Source: Siniperca chuatsi (lineage: Eukaryota > Chordata > Actinopteri > Centrarchiformes > Sinipercidae). Taken from it: 64,000 nt of DNA. Numbering within the stretch: the first letter of the stretch is position 1; every line of letters starts with the position of its first letter. A program made the position numbers and the translations under genes. A model generated the notes under the pieces. That model ran no database searches. It was not told the DNA's origin and worked only from the letters and a program-made list of their open reading frames with translations. Below are positions 1 through 11,900 of this stretch, one piece after another. The DNA lies in the NCBI RefSeq assembly GCF_020085105.1, contig NC_058063.1, positions 15,183,762-15,247,761 on the forward strand. The letters run 5' to 3'.

Positions 1-300
1 GTCCATTCAGTAGGATAATGTTTTATATAATTTCACATGAATTTAATTTGTTAAGAGTAATTTGTTTTTGTTCTGATTGCACATTTTACTGTTTAGAAGA
101 CAAGAAACATGCCAACTATGGTGTTGTCTGACAATGGCTTCAGTTTACATGGATATTGTTAGGTTTGTTTGTATGTTCAGAGAAGCAATGTTAACTTTTG
201 GGATTGCTGTCAGCACCCATATGCCCCCCGCAGTGTGTACTGAATTGACCTATGCTGATTAGTTTGTCAGTAGAATAAACTTATGTTAATGCTGAAAATG
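1..300 (+). other. probable 3' UTR end of an unidentified plus-strand gene
   Basis: No convincing coding frame is visible; the only open stretch, about 60 codons, has no recognisable protein. The segment is AT-rich and ends in a canonical AATAAA followed by a T/GT-rich stretch, the usual layout of a vertebrate cleavage and polyadenylation site. This suggests the tail of a gene lying mostly outside the window and converging on slc7a8. It could also be ordinary AT-rich intergenic DNA. The gene cannot be identified from here. Confidence 0.3.
274..279 (+). terminator. candidate polyadenylation signal AATAAA (+ strand)
   Basis: AATAAA is followed about 20-50 bp later by T/GT-rich sequence (the tgtctcacttttgcc segment), which fits a downstream element. 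Cleavage would fall near 295. Chance AATAAA hexamers are common in AT-rich DNA. Confidence 0.35.
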
Positions 301-392
301 TCTCACTTTTGCCATTCTGTGTTCTTCATAAAACAAATTCAAAACAGCCGTACAAAAGAGACGTGAAAATTCTTGTTCACTAATGAATATTT

Positions 393-398
393 TTTATT
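393..398 (-). terminator. slc7a8: candidate distal polyadenylation signal of slc7a8
   Basis: The plus strand reads TTTATT, so the minus strand reads AATAAA. The following minus-strand bases include a T/GT-rich patch (CTCTTTTGTACGG). Using it would give a 3' UTR of about 2.45 kb and place the slc7a8 end about 80-100 bp from the candidate plus-strand end near 295. Confidence 0.35.
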
Positions 399-916
399 CT
401 TGTCACACGCACCACCAATATGTACATTTATATTTTTAACACAAAAATAGACTTAAGTTTGAGAGACATGTCAGTCAAAATGGCTCTCATTACGGTAGGT
501 ACACTGCAAACGGCAACTTTAATTAGAGACCAATGTGTACACAAAATGATTTAGAAATAACATTCTTATCAGGCAGAGTATTGTAGTGCGATGATGTATT
601 GCTAGGAGAAGAATTGCTTAGATTATCAGTATACATGATGACTGTTACAACATAGAAAACTTCATATTTCCACCACATTAAAAGGCCTGTTTTGGTCTGA
701 ATTAAAGCAAGAAGCCGAGGTTGCGGCTTATTAGGAAACCTTGAGTAGCAAGAATGTAAAACAAGAGAAATGTGACATTCACAAAGTTTATATTGTATGT
801 TATAACTTGAGGAAAATGTCAATATTTCATTATTGTAAATATATGTAATAAGAATTGAATCACATTCTTTGAAATTATCTAACAATGGAATAAATATAAA
901 GATAGGGACCTTTGTT

Positions 917-921
<5 letters not shown>

Positions 922-953
<32 letters not shown>
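922..953. repeat. (TA)n microsatellite
   Basis: This is an uninterrupted TA run of about 16 units, just beyond the proximal slc7a8 polyadenylation candidate. Confidence 0.95.
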
Positions 954-958
<5 letters not shown>

Positions 959-994
959 GAGGCCCTGAATTACAAATTCAAACAGTCAGTGGTT

Positions 995-1000
995 TTTATT
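995..1000 (-). terminator. slc7a8: candidate proximal polyadenylation signal of slc7a8
   Basis: The minus strand reads AGTAAATAAAAACC, with AATAAA at 1000-995, followed by a GT/T-rich stretch (GACTGTTTGAATTTGT). It would give a 3' UTR of about 1.85 kb ending near 975. Confidence 0.4.
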
Positions 1001-2826
1001 TACTAAGAGACAATATACAGACTGTTGTGACATTGTTGTATACTGTAAATACACAATAACCGTACAGGCACAAAACACAATCATTGTTGTAAGACATCCA
1101 AGACACCCTTACAGTTTAACAAGAGAAACTTCTACAATACTGGCCCAATGATAATAATTTTTGCCAAAACTTGTCATCTTCTTTGAGATATTTTTGGGAT
1201 TGCTTGTAAGATTGAGACTCCTGAGGAAGTAGATCTTTAAAAGCACCAGTACAAACATTTAGCAAAGAATCAGTCAGATCTGTTGAGTGTTCATGTTCTG
1301 GAGGTGTTAGGCAGTGTGTGTAACGAGAAGGCAGTGGGGATGCCCTGAGACACTAACACATTATAGAAAGACTGAAGACACAAGAGTACACAATGTGTGT
1401 AAGTGTGAAGGAGTGTTGTTACTATAATATACAGCATAAATATAGATACATAGCTATTACCAGACAACACAGAATAGGTTAATTCAGGGGAGCATGTTCA
1501 GTTTTATGCTGGTGCCTGTACTAATATTGCACTAAAATCTCTTCTAGTGGACTGTATAAGTCAGAAAATATTTTTAATGTAAAGTTCTCATTTCTACACC
1601 CTAAATAAAGAACAAAAAGTTATTTAAAACACAGCTAGATGGTAAGCTACAAAAACACTTCTGCCATAAAACAACTGTTTTCACACAGGCATTCACATGT
1701 GTCGGTGTAGGGATTTGCATATTAACAATGCAAATGTGGTGGCGATAACTATCATGTCTTGCCTATTTATGCATGCAGTGGGTTAATTATCTGTGTCCGT
1801 GCAACAATCCAAAACTCTCAGATTTCAGAAACTAACACACTAACACTTTTTTTGTTGTTCCATAAACATTAAAAACTACCCCGAAGAATGAGGATTAACC
1901 ATCTCTCCACATCGGTCACAACAGAGCTGTACTAGCACCCAAAAACTGAATATATTCTAATTAAGGCAATTAACAAAGAACTGTGCATCATTTACCAGCA
2001 CATTTACCAATACAAAGTACAGATCACACATCAGCTTTCAGGTGTACACATCCACAGTTGCAAGAGTTAAAAAAAAAAAAAAAGGCCCAGATATATATGA
2101 TGTTGAATAGAAAAAAAATAATATCACTAAAATTAATATATTAAAGCTACAATAACAACAAAGGCAACTGATATAAACAATTATCACAATTAAAAAAAAA
2201 AAAAGAGAAACAAAACACAGTACTTAATGTACTTCACGACATGAAATGACTTGATCTTGAATCTGATTTTCTGCTTTGACAATCAAAATACAGCTTTGGT
2301 ATGTTGAATGTACGACAAAACTTACAATGTGGCAAAAAAGAAAAACAAAACAAATAAAAATAAAAAGTGTTTGCGTAGAGATCACAGTACAGTAAGAGTC
2401 ATGTGATAAAAATAATACAACACTAACAAAAATGATCTCTTACAGTAGGAGTGTGCAGGGAGTGTGTGGGGGGGGAGGAGAGGGAGGAAGAGGAGCAGGG
2501 TGATGATGATGATGAAGAGTAGTAAATGGTTAAATGTGTCTGTTTAAGCATGTATTGAGGAGCTGCAAGATGCTAACCTTTCTTTATTGCACTGTTGAAG
2601 GACCCCAGACAGAAAAAGGTCATATAACACCAAACATGGCACAGAAATTATTGCTAAAACCAAATAAAAGTTTTGAAGACAAAGTGTGGGGGCACAAGTG
2701 TTGATCAGTAAATCCACTACAAACTGTGTTGTATGTTTGCATGTGTGTTTGAGTGTGTGCGCACCCACGTGTGCATCTGCATATGTCTGTTTCTTCTGGG
2801 GCAGGTGGGAGATAAAGACGTGTGCT

Positions 2827-2981
2827 TTAGCAGTCCGCTGACTTGTGGTTGTCTCTGTCCTCCTTAGACAGAGGAGACCTGGCCTCCTTCATTTCCTCTC
2901 CTTCCTCTCCGCTCCCACTGCTATTATCTACAGCCGGATAAACCACCATACAAAACTTCTGGCCCACATACGTCATCTTAT
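2827..2981 (-). CDS. slc7a8: slc7a8 coding exon 11, C-terminus and stop (residues 474-524)
   Basis: The acceptor is TCTTCTTGCAG. The exon encodes [19 protein letters not shown], matching the LAT2 C-terminal VVYPEV region, then an acidic and lysine-rich cytosolic tail ending KSADC. The stop TAA is at 2829-2827. The tail beyond VVYP diverges from mammals, as is usual for this family. Confidence 0.94.
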
Positions 2982-5900
2982 CTGCAAGAAGAGAGCAACA
3001 AAGTTTTAGGACAGGGGCAGTAATGGGCTTTCAAATGACATGACAAAAAATATTTAGTTTTTACTAGGATATATAGCATTTTGGAATTTAAATGCAAACA
3101 TTTTGGCCAATAAACAGATTAATTAACTGCCAAGACTAATTTTTTCCAGGACAAATAATTAAAATTCAATCATGTTTCATACAAATTAATGCTACTGTGT
3201 GTTTATAACCAAGTACTGTGTTAAAAGAATACTTTGACATTTTAGGAAATACGCTTATTCATTTTCATGCCAAGCGTTAGAAAAGATCCAAGCCACTCAT
3301 GTCTGTATTTTTAGTATGGAACGAGAGCCAGGAGGCTATTAGCTTAGCTTAGCATAAAGACTGGAAGCAGGGGGAAACAGCTAGCCTGGCTAGTTGCTTA
3401 CCAACAAGAATATCTACACCGTAACTCCCTCTAAAACTGCAAATTGTTGTTTTTACATTTCTGTTTGGGTACTGGTTAAACAAACTTAATTTGTGAGTTT
3501 TAGCGGTGCTTTGAACTTTGGAAAGAGCCATGCTAGCTGTTTCCCCCTGCTTCCAGTCTAAGCTAAGCTAAGCTATTTGCCTTCTGAATCTACCTCCATA
3601 CTTAACAGCAAGAAAGCAAATAAGCGTATTTCCCAAAATGTTGATCTATTCTGTAGATGAGATATAGTGAATTTGTAGTTCTAAAAACGCAAAACATTTC
3701 ACCACTGATGGAGAGAACATATTTCCCAACCATGACTCATCTCGCGATAAGCTAACTTACCAACGAAGGCGTCGAAGCACTGTGGCTTATTGTCCCAGTA
3801 GACTCCCAGGAAATAGACGGGGACGCCAGTCAGCATGATGGCCAGGCCGATGCCACACACCACAGGCTCAGAGTAAAGGGAGAAGATGAGCAAGAAGGCC
3901 CAGAAGAGGAGGTAAATGACCGGCCATATCAGACTGATCTGGAAGAGAGAACAAAGCAACAACTTATTACACTCATGAAGATAGTTTCTCCCTTTTGAAT
4001 ATTATGCAAAATTTTAAGTTAACTGATTATTTTTGCATATTCATCTCTGTCATCATTCTCTAATAGTACACCCTTTGCACCACTAGAGAGCAGCTTTCAG
4101 AAGAAGGTTTACGGCTGCTTGAAAGCAGAATTACTGCACATTATTAGTCTCTCTCTCCCCACTGGCTGTTTTTCAAGTGGATTTCAAAACAGCCTTGTTA
4201 GTACAGCTTCTTCTGAAATCAAAAAAGCACTCTAGATGACAGAAACATGAATATTTTGGGGCCAGTTTCCATTTAAGAAACAGGTTCACCTTCAGTTATC
4301 AGACTTTACTGGCTCCAACTCTGTTTTTGATTTTCTGGCTTCCATGCCAAACAAAGCACAGAGAAAGCTCTGCTCGGAGTAATAAACGACACATTTGTGA
4401 TAGAAAAGATTTGGATGCAAGAAAAACATATTTACTGGTACTTCGTGACCGCAATGTATTGTTTACAGACCTTCCTAAGAGATTTGTTTGATCTGTTTTC
4501 TACTTTGTTTCTACTTTTTGCACCTGTAATTTTCTATGTTCATTTTTTTTCTATTGTGAATTTTAGTATGTTATACTATTATATATATTTTATTTTATTT
4601 TTTTTGTTATTTATTTACATAATTTGGTACATAAACTGTATACTGTAAAAAACAAGGCAAAAGACAAAGCTACAATTAGGCAAAAACACATAAACACACC
4701 TTGATTGGTCGGTGCATGTCAGGCTGTTTAAAACGCAGGACAATCTGCCCGGCGACAGTGACTCCATAGAAGAGGTAGTTGATAAAGCCCACATAGTTGA
4801 TGAGAGTGTACATGTCGCTGGTGCACAGCATAAGCAGGGTGGACAGGCACTGAGGAGTAAGAAGGAAAGGACGGTCAGAGACAGGAAGTGTGATAGTTTA
4901 TCTGCAGCTTCGGTGTTCATCACAATGCTGCTTTCTTATCTAGGTCTGGTTAGGTTTAACTGAGTATCATGAGAGACTGAAACTGACTTATCTGAAGGAG
5001 ATAATATAGAGGAGTGTAGGGGTGAGAGCAGTACTCACAGTGAAGAGCAGAGCAGGGATGGGAGTGCAGCGTTTCATGTGAATCATGGCCAGCAGACTGG
5101 GGAGGTGGCCCTCTCTGGCTCCAGCAAAGAACAATCTGTGAGAGACAGAGATGCAATGGAAAAAAAAAATCATTCAGCTAATGCATACACAGTATTTAAG
5201 TCCACACTTTATATGGTGAAAAACAAAGACTAGAAAGTTAAATTAAGAGCACGAAGGAAATTGAACTTAATCAGCATGGATGTTTTTAAATGTAGGTAAA
5301 AGATCATAAAGCATTGTAAATGCAACATAACATCTCATGAGAAGGGATTATTTGCTCCAAGCCACAAATTATTGTGAGTTTAATATGCTAAAAATGCTTA
5401 AGTTAATAATTATCTGCTAGATATAGCTCATGTTTCACATCTACTGCTACGTACTGGTTTAGATTTATCCATCTTAATCTTTAGAGTAAAGTTTCTTCTT
5501 CTTCGTTCCTATCTTGTTGATCATCTCAAGACCCCTCAGATATATCTTGTGACCCCTTGTGGGGTCCTGACACCCAGACTGAGAACCACTGCACTAGGTA
5601 ATATATTCACTGCAGTAATTAGAGGTGCATTGTTGGCAGCTGGTGCATTTCCCACACATAGTAGATCCCCTATATTGGCTTTTTATTTTTTGGTAATGAA
5701 TATTAACCAATCTTTGATGTCCATACAGTGTATACTTATAAACAACACATTTACCATTTAAGAAGTCTTTATGGGGGGATTTTTGTCTTTTATTTGTTAG
5801 AATACAGAGGGAAAACAAACCAAATTTTGCAAAGACTGTTTGACCAAGGGGTGGAAGTCGTTATCGAGCCAACTAACCGTGAAGAGGTGAAGAGGGAACC

Positions 5901-8900
5901 GTTGACTCCCCCGAAGGTGGAGAGAGCCACAGAGATGGGCATGATCCACGACATAACTCCCAGCAGCTTCTCACCGAACGTCTGGGATGAAGGTTAGAGG
6001 GTGGATGAAAGGGAGGGACAGGGGAGTAAAGCAGACACACAGACTTATGGTTAGATTCATATTTCATCATGTTTTAATGTGTTCACTACCATAATGCAAT
6101 GAATGAGGTACAAAAGGTATCAACTAGGCACTTAACAAACTTGAGCACTGACCAGCAGGGATCACTAGAGGGAGACAGCGTCATTCTACTATCGAGGTGT
6201 GTGTTTGAATCACGTCACAGGAACACCCTGCGTCATGCTCCGAGCTACTCACCACGGCAACAGCGTTTGAGGCGAGCAGCTCCTGGGGACTCATAGCCGT
6301 GACGTAGGCGATGTTGGCAAAGACGTACACGAAGGTCACGAGGGGGATGGAGATGAAGATGGCACGAGGAAGGTTCCTGGAGATGATAAAAACAGCAGTG
6401 TTTAGGAGAGAGAGAGGGGATTTAAAGTAGGAAATTAAAACTTGTACCTTAGGGGAGGTGTATTAATGGATACCAAGGTTATTAAAAAATGTGGGTTTGT
6501 TAAAAAGACAGAAAATGCAGAGGAAATGAAGAAATAAACCATTTTATACTACCAGGAATGGTTCTAGGTCAGTGGTCAGATACTGGGAATGATAGTGAGA
6601 ATTTCTCCCATGCTAAGTTAAATAAATTTCAGAGAGCTTTGAGAAAAGGGATCAGGGATTAAAGTGGGAAGCTTAGTCAGGTATGCAACTGCTAATCACT
6701 GAAATAGCTGCAAGCGGCTTTAAAAATCAGCTATATTCCTATGGTAATGAGCCATTCAGCACTGTGGGAAAATGACAAAATGTTTCTAGAGATATGAGAG
6801 GCTTATAAAATGTCTTACACATAGGGGTCCACCAGCTCCTCTGTGACGTAGTTGAGGAAGTTCCATCCTCCATAGGCGAAGGAGCCTTGTAGGAAGGCTA
6901 AGGCTATCAAACCCACATCATACTCCTGGAAAGGCTCGAAGGCATTGGCTGGCTCCAACCAGTAGTACTCTCCTACATGTGGAGAAGACAATGCAAAAGA
7001 TTAGGTGACATTTTTCGTAGTGTTAGATCATTGAATGGTCTTTTAATCCTCCTTTTCCATTAAAACTGTCTTGTTTATTCAGAGTTTTCTGTGTTTCTTA
7101 CGTAAATCTGTATGACCATACATAACATAAGTAGGTCTGTTCCTGATCATTTCTCTTGGGTTTTCTAATGTTGTTTTGCTGTGAGGGTAAACAAACTAAA
7201 GTCTGGGTTTGCTGCGAGGAAACCCAGCTGAAAACCATCATCTAATGCAATCAGTGTGTGTAAAGCAAGTTGTAAAACACATTCTGCTAAATCCCTGTAA
7301 AGGGACTTACAGTATTTGTAAAATCCACTGTGATCTCTAAAATTCCCACTGAGAAATTATGAAATACTCTGTTTGGGGTAAATGTCTAAATAATCCATGA
7401 TCTTTAGGAATCGGGTTTCTTTCTCATTTGTCATTAAATTTTTTCCTGAAATCCCCTCTTGAGGGGATGTTTTCAGAGAGCATTAAATTATTTCTACTCC
7501 CCTCATATATGACCTAAAGTCTCCCATCAAATCAGCCACTGAACTCTTCCCCATTTTTGCTGTTTCAGGGGCCTACTCTCTGTGGCTCCTGTAATAACTG
7601 GCCCTCAGCCATGTTGTGACAGCAAATCCACACAGGCGTGCTGATGTTAGCAATGTGAGGGCTTATATGCGAGGGGCCCCAGCAACTCGCTGACCCCTGT
7701 GGCGTCCACAGAGAGTCTATACTGTCCCGAATGACTGACGATATCCCCAGTGACCGCAAGTGTGTGTGTGTGTGTGTGACTTTTTTCCTTTCCCACATAG
7801 GCAGAGAAACCACCAGACAAAGGTGGAATGTACTATGAACATATGCATTCAGGGAGCAAAGATGGCGTTTTGTTAAGCTTACCCTTGCAGATCTGCACGA
7901 TGCCCATGATGATGATGAGGGCGAGGGCCAGCAGCTTGCCAGCGGTGAAAATGTCCTGCACCCTGGTGGCCCATCTCACACTGGAGCAGTTCACCCATGT
8001 CAGCAGCACTAGATGCAAAACAAACAAAAAACACAGAAAAACAATAAGTTAGTACTTATTTTACCCCTTAAAATCCAGTTTTGTATTTGCCCTTAAGTGG
8101 CTTTAAGGTTGGTAAAATCACCTTATTCCATGCTGTCCAACTCTTCATTTAAACTCTATGATGTTTAGACTGTGAAATAGTCAAAACCAAGACTCCATGA
8201 GTTTTATGAATGCACCATTTTATCATATTCTGCATGTCTTGTGCATCATTTTATACCAATCCCCCCCCCCCCAAAAAAAATCAGCCTGATATCAGCCGTG
8301 ATATCTTTGGATCTCCGCTAGAAGTTAAAACAAAATTTGGCCGGTTTGAATAATGATTGTCTGCACAATATGGATTTGTACTGACTGTGCTGAAATGTTG
8401 GGAAATGATTATGTTACGGAGTGAAATTAGTAGATAAAGGTTTATGTGTTGACTGTTTTATTGGTCTTATAATGGAACGGTCACTGCTTTGTTTGCAGTA
8501 GTAGCACCCAGATTATTTCCCAAGAAAAGAAGAAGTTATAAAACTGGTTACTGTGACTGATAAACCTGTTAGACACGAGACTTCAGGTCAATGGCTTTTA
8601 AGTTTGATAGATTAGAAGCTGCACACTTGACATTGTGTCTTAACATCTAACACTGCAGCGACCTTTGACTGCACTATCGCATTGAACTTCACCTGTTATC
8701 TCTTACACCTCATGTCTTACCTGCAGTAGTAATGTTCTCTTTTGAAGTACTGCGGGTATTTGATATTTGTAAATGGTTCAGTGATTCAAGTTACCTTCTG
8801 TAACTTTTAAAAATCATAATAATAATCCTATCCATGGATCTTACAATGTAATGTAAAGACAAAAAAGGCTAGATAGTAACAATTGTAGAAACACATATTC

Positions 8901-11900
8901 ATGTAATAGATTACCTGATACAGGAATGATATCACATTAATACATTAACCAGCAATTATCATTAGATTTGGGAAATATTAATTAATTAAGTGTATCACAT
9001 ATATTTATTCATATTATTTACTGAGTGAACACCACCTGCAGAGGTAGACCATGAGAAGCGGTTGAAAAACTCTAGCTAGTTAAGATTTTTTTGTCCAAAA
9101 TTTATTTTTTTTTAAATTCAGTTTATATTTTTTTGTATGTTGTGGTAATAAAGTTCAGATGCAATATTACATTATTCCAGTGTTCTTATTCATACAAGTT
9201 GTTACGTTATAAGTAATTTAAAAGTTTTGTACATGATATATACATAACACACATAACATACTAGGTAATTTCATGTCAGGGTGTGTTGATTTGAGACAAG
9301 ATATATACAGACAACCTTGCCATACCTGAGAAATTACAGGTCACAAGCCCACTGAGTTCGACAATAATAGTTAAAGACGGCAGATTCGTTTGTTCAATGT
9401 TTTTTTTACTGTTGTTTAGTCCTTCAGGTACTTTATATACCATATATGTTATATACCATACTCCACTTATCTGGCATTAAGGAAGTGCTAAAACACATTT
9501 GGAAATGCTATTCAACTCACTTCAACTTGAGGCTGACCTAACACAGACAAAGATAATGGATTTGATCTGTACTGCTGGGTACAACAGGCCAGTGGGTTCA
9601 GGCCAATAGGGTGCCATTAAATAATAGGCCTGTTTGACTCTGTGGGATTAAGTTCATCACATTAAATAACTCTGAGCTGAGCTGCCACTGAGTGCACAGT
9701 GAGTGGGGTTTGCAGACTGGGCTTGTATGTAGTTGTGGAGAGGTTTATGACGTTTTTAGGTTGGTGAGTGGGTGTTTTAAGGGGGCAGATGGGGGGAAAA
9801 GTTATGACTTAAACTTCCTGGGTTGTTTTTTTTTTTGCAAACAAAATTACTACAGCAGACAAACAAAGAGTTGTGGTGAGGTGGCGAGCCACAGGGCTGC
9901 TGCTGGTACTCCCCCCACAAAAAACAGGAAATGAGAAACTATGCACACGCAGATCAGCTTATGACTTGATGTGTGTACTGTATACACACAGGCACAATGA
10001 ACTAAAATACAACTGACTGATCCTCATGCAGCCCTGAGCAAACACATCTTCAAACCTCTTAACTCATCCACCAGTAAACCTGTTTTAGGAAACAGATTAC
10101 CTTTTTCGCCAATGCACTGCGTTACAGAAACAACACGTGTCCCCTCCTACTCCTTTTTGTTGATTGGCAGGCTGTGAGTAAACACCTGAGGACACATTCT
10201 CCGAGCCACAGGCAGCTCAGCTGTCCGTAAGCTGAGTATACAAAATGTGTGTGCGTGTAAACTTGCTGGGTTAACTATGAGCCCACAGGAAAACACGACA
10301 GAATTATGACCATGCACTCTGCCATCTGTAGGAAGAGTCGGACCCAAGGGTGAAACCCCCCATGTGTTTTTGAAACGGTACACCTTGGAAAACCTTTGGC
10401 CTGCAGACTGAAAATGACCAGCGACTGGAAGCGTCTGGTTTGACTGTCAAGGAATCTTGTTATGACTGGATTTGTAGGTAAATAAGTAAGGTTATATCCT
10501 GCACTCTATTAGTCCAATATTATGCAAGGGGCCAAATTTAGGAAATCACAGAAATGTGCAAACACAGCAGCAGATAAACACATGCATGCTGCCCCCATAA
10601 ACAACAATATCAGATTTGAGGGGGAACAGCTAACCTCTCACCCGCTTTTCCCCTGAACAACAGCAGCAAAACAAGGACAAAACATCTATAAAAACGACTC
10701 AGCAACTGTCAACATCTGTCCAATTGACAGAAGAGACAAGAGACAAACCAGATCACTCTGTTGGCTCAGCCAATAAGAATCAGTTTAGCTGAAAACAAAC
10801 CAGAGTTATGAGTGCTAGCAGCTCTTGTCAGAACTAAGCACATTTAGTTTGAAGGTGTTCGTGGAAGTAGGACAAAAACGACAGGTTAATGTAGGTCAAT
10901 GTGTTTGTAATCCAAACAAAAATGCTAAAGCTCTCAGAGAGTGCCGGCCTCTGCCAGAGTTACACTTCCTTGACAATTTGTTATTACCTCAGCCAAAGAA
11001 GCTGTGTTTTCAGTGCTTTTTGTTTGTCTGTTGATCAGAAGAATATCTCAAAAGCATGCCGACAGATTTCAATAAAATTGGTAGAAAGTTAGGTCATGTG
11101 TAAAGGAACAAGTCGTTTGTTTTTTGGCGTAGATTGGACCAAATAGCTCTACGATGTAGAAGAGATTTTCTATTTTTCCTAAATTCCTTGCTTCAACATA
11201 GTTATCAGAGTAGACCTTGTGGTTTTCCACCTAAACAGATTTTCTGCCATTTTGATTTTATTTTGCCAAACATCTTCCTGCAACTTTCATCTTAACTTTA
11301 CCAAATTTGGTACATAAAACAGTTGGGGAGATCAAAAAGAGTTTTTGATTTCAGTTTTTGCAGTTTTTCTGTAATTGGTTGTCAAACACTTTTGGGTGTG
11401 ATGTGTTTGGCAAGGGTAATTAGGTAGTGGATCTCTTTTGCGTTGTGTGTTGTGTTGTGCAGCCAAACAGGGCAGCCAACTGAGCCCATCTGCCAGTGAA
11501 CAGCATGTCACAGGACATCACAGGTGCTTTACAACTCTAGGGGGAAAACCCTTTGGAGATCAGGGAGTAGAAATACAAAAAACTGATTATAGGCAACATG
11601 GACGCCCATAGTAGCGACCTTCTACTGACAAACCTAAACAAAAAAACAATTGACAGCTGGCATCTGTCATGCTGATCTGTTTTGCTGTAGCTGACCCTGG
11701 CCATTCACCTACTTTTGTTGAGATGTGCAAAAACGAGTTTCCATTTTAACTTTCTGGACGAAATTTACTCAAAAAGAACTTAAAGTAAGGACACAGTTGT
11801 TTTCCTTCTCCAGTGCCAAAAAGTAGTTAGAGTTAAGCCCAACTAAAAAGCAGTGATTACTGAATACTTTTGGAATTCTTAAAGTGGGATCTTTATTTGA

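Larger units (their letters stand above)
376..2826 (-). other. slc7a8: slc7a8 3' UTR (extent uncertain)
   Basis: This is the sequence downstream of the slc7a8 stop codon with no further coding frame. It holds A-rich runs (about 2069-2083 and 2190-2205), a GAT/ATG triplet run near 2499-2517, a G-rich patch near 2466-2490 and a pure TA run at 922-953. The end is set by either the AATAAA at 1000-995 or the one at 398-393. Mammalian SLC7A8 also has a long 3' UTR, so a length of 1.8-2.4 kb is plausible. Confidence 0.5.
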
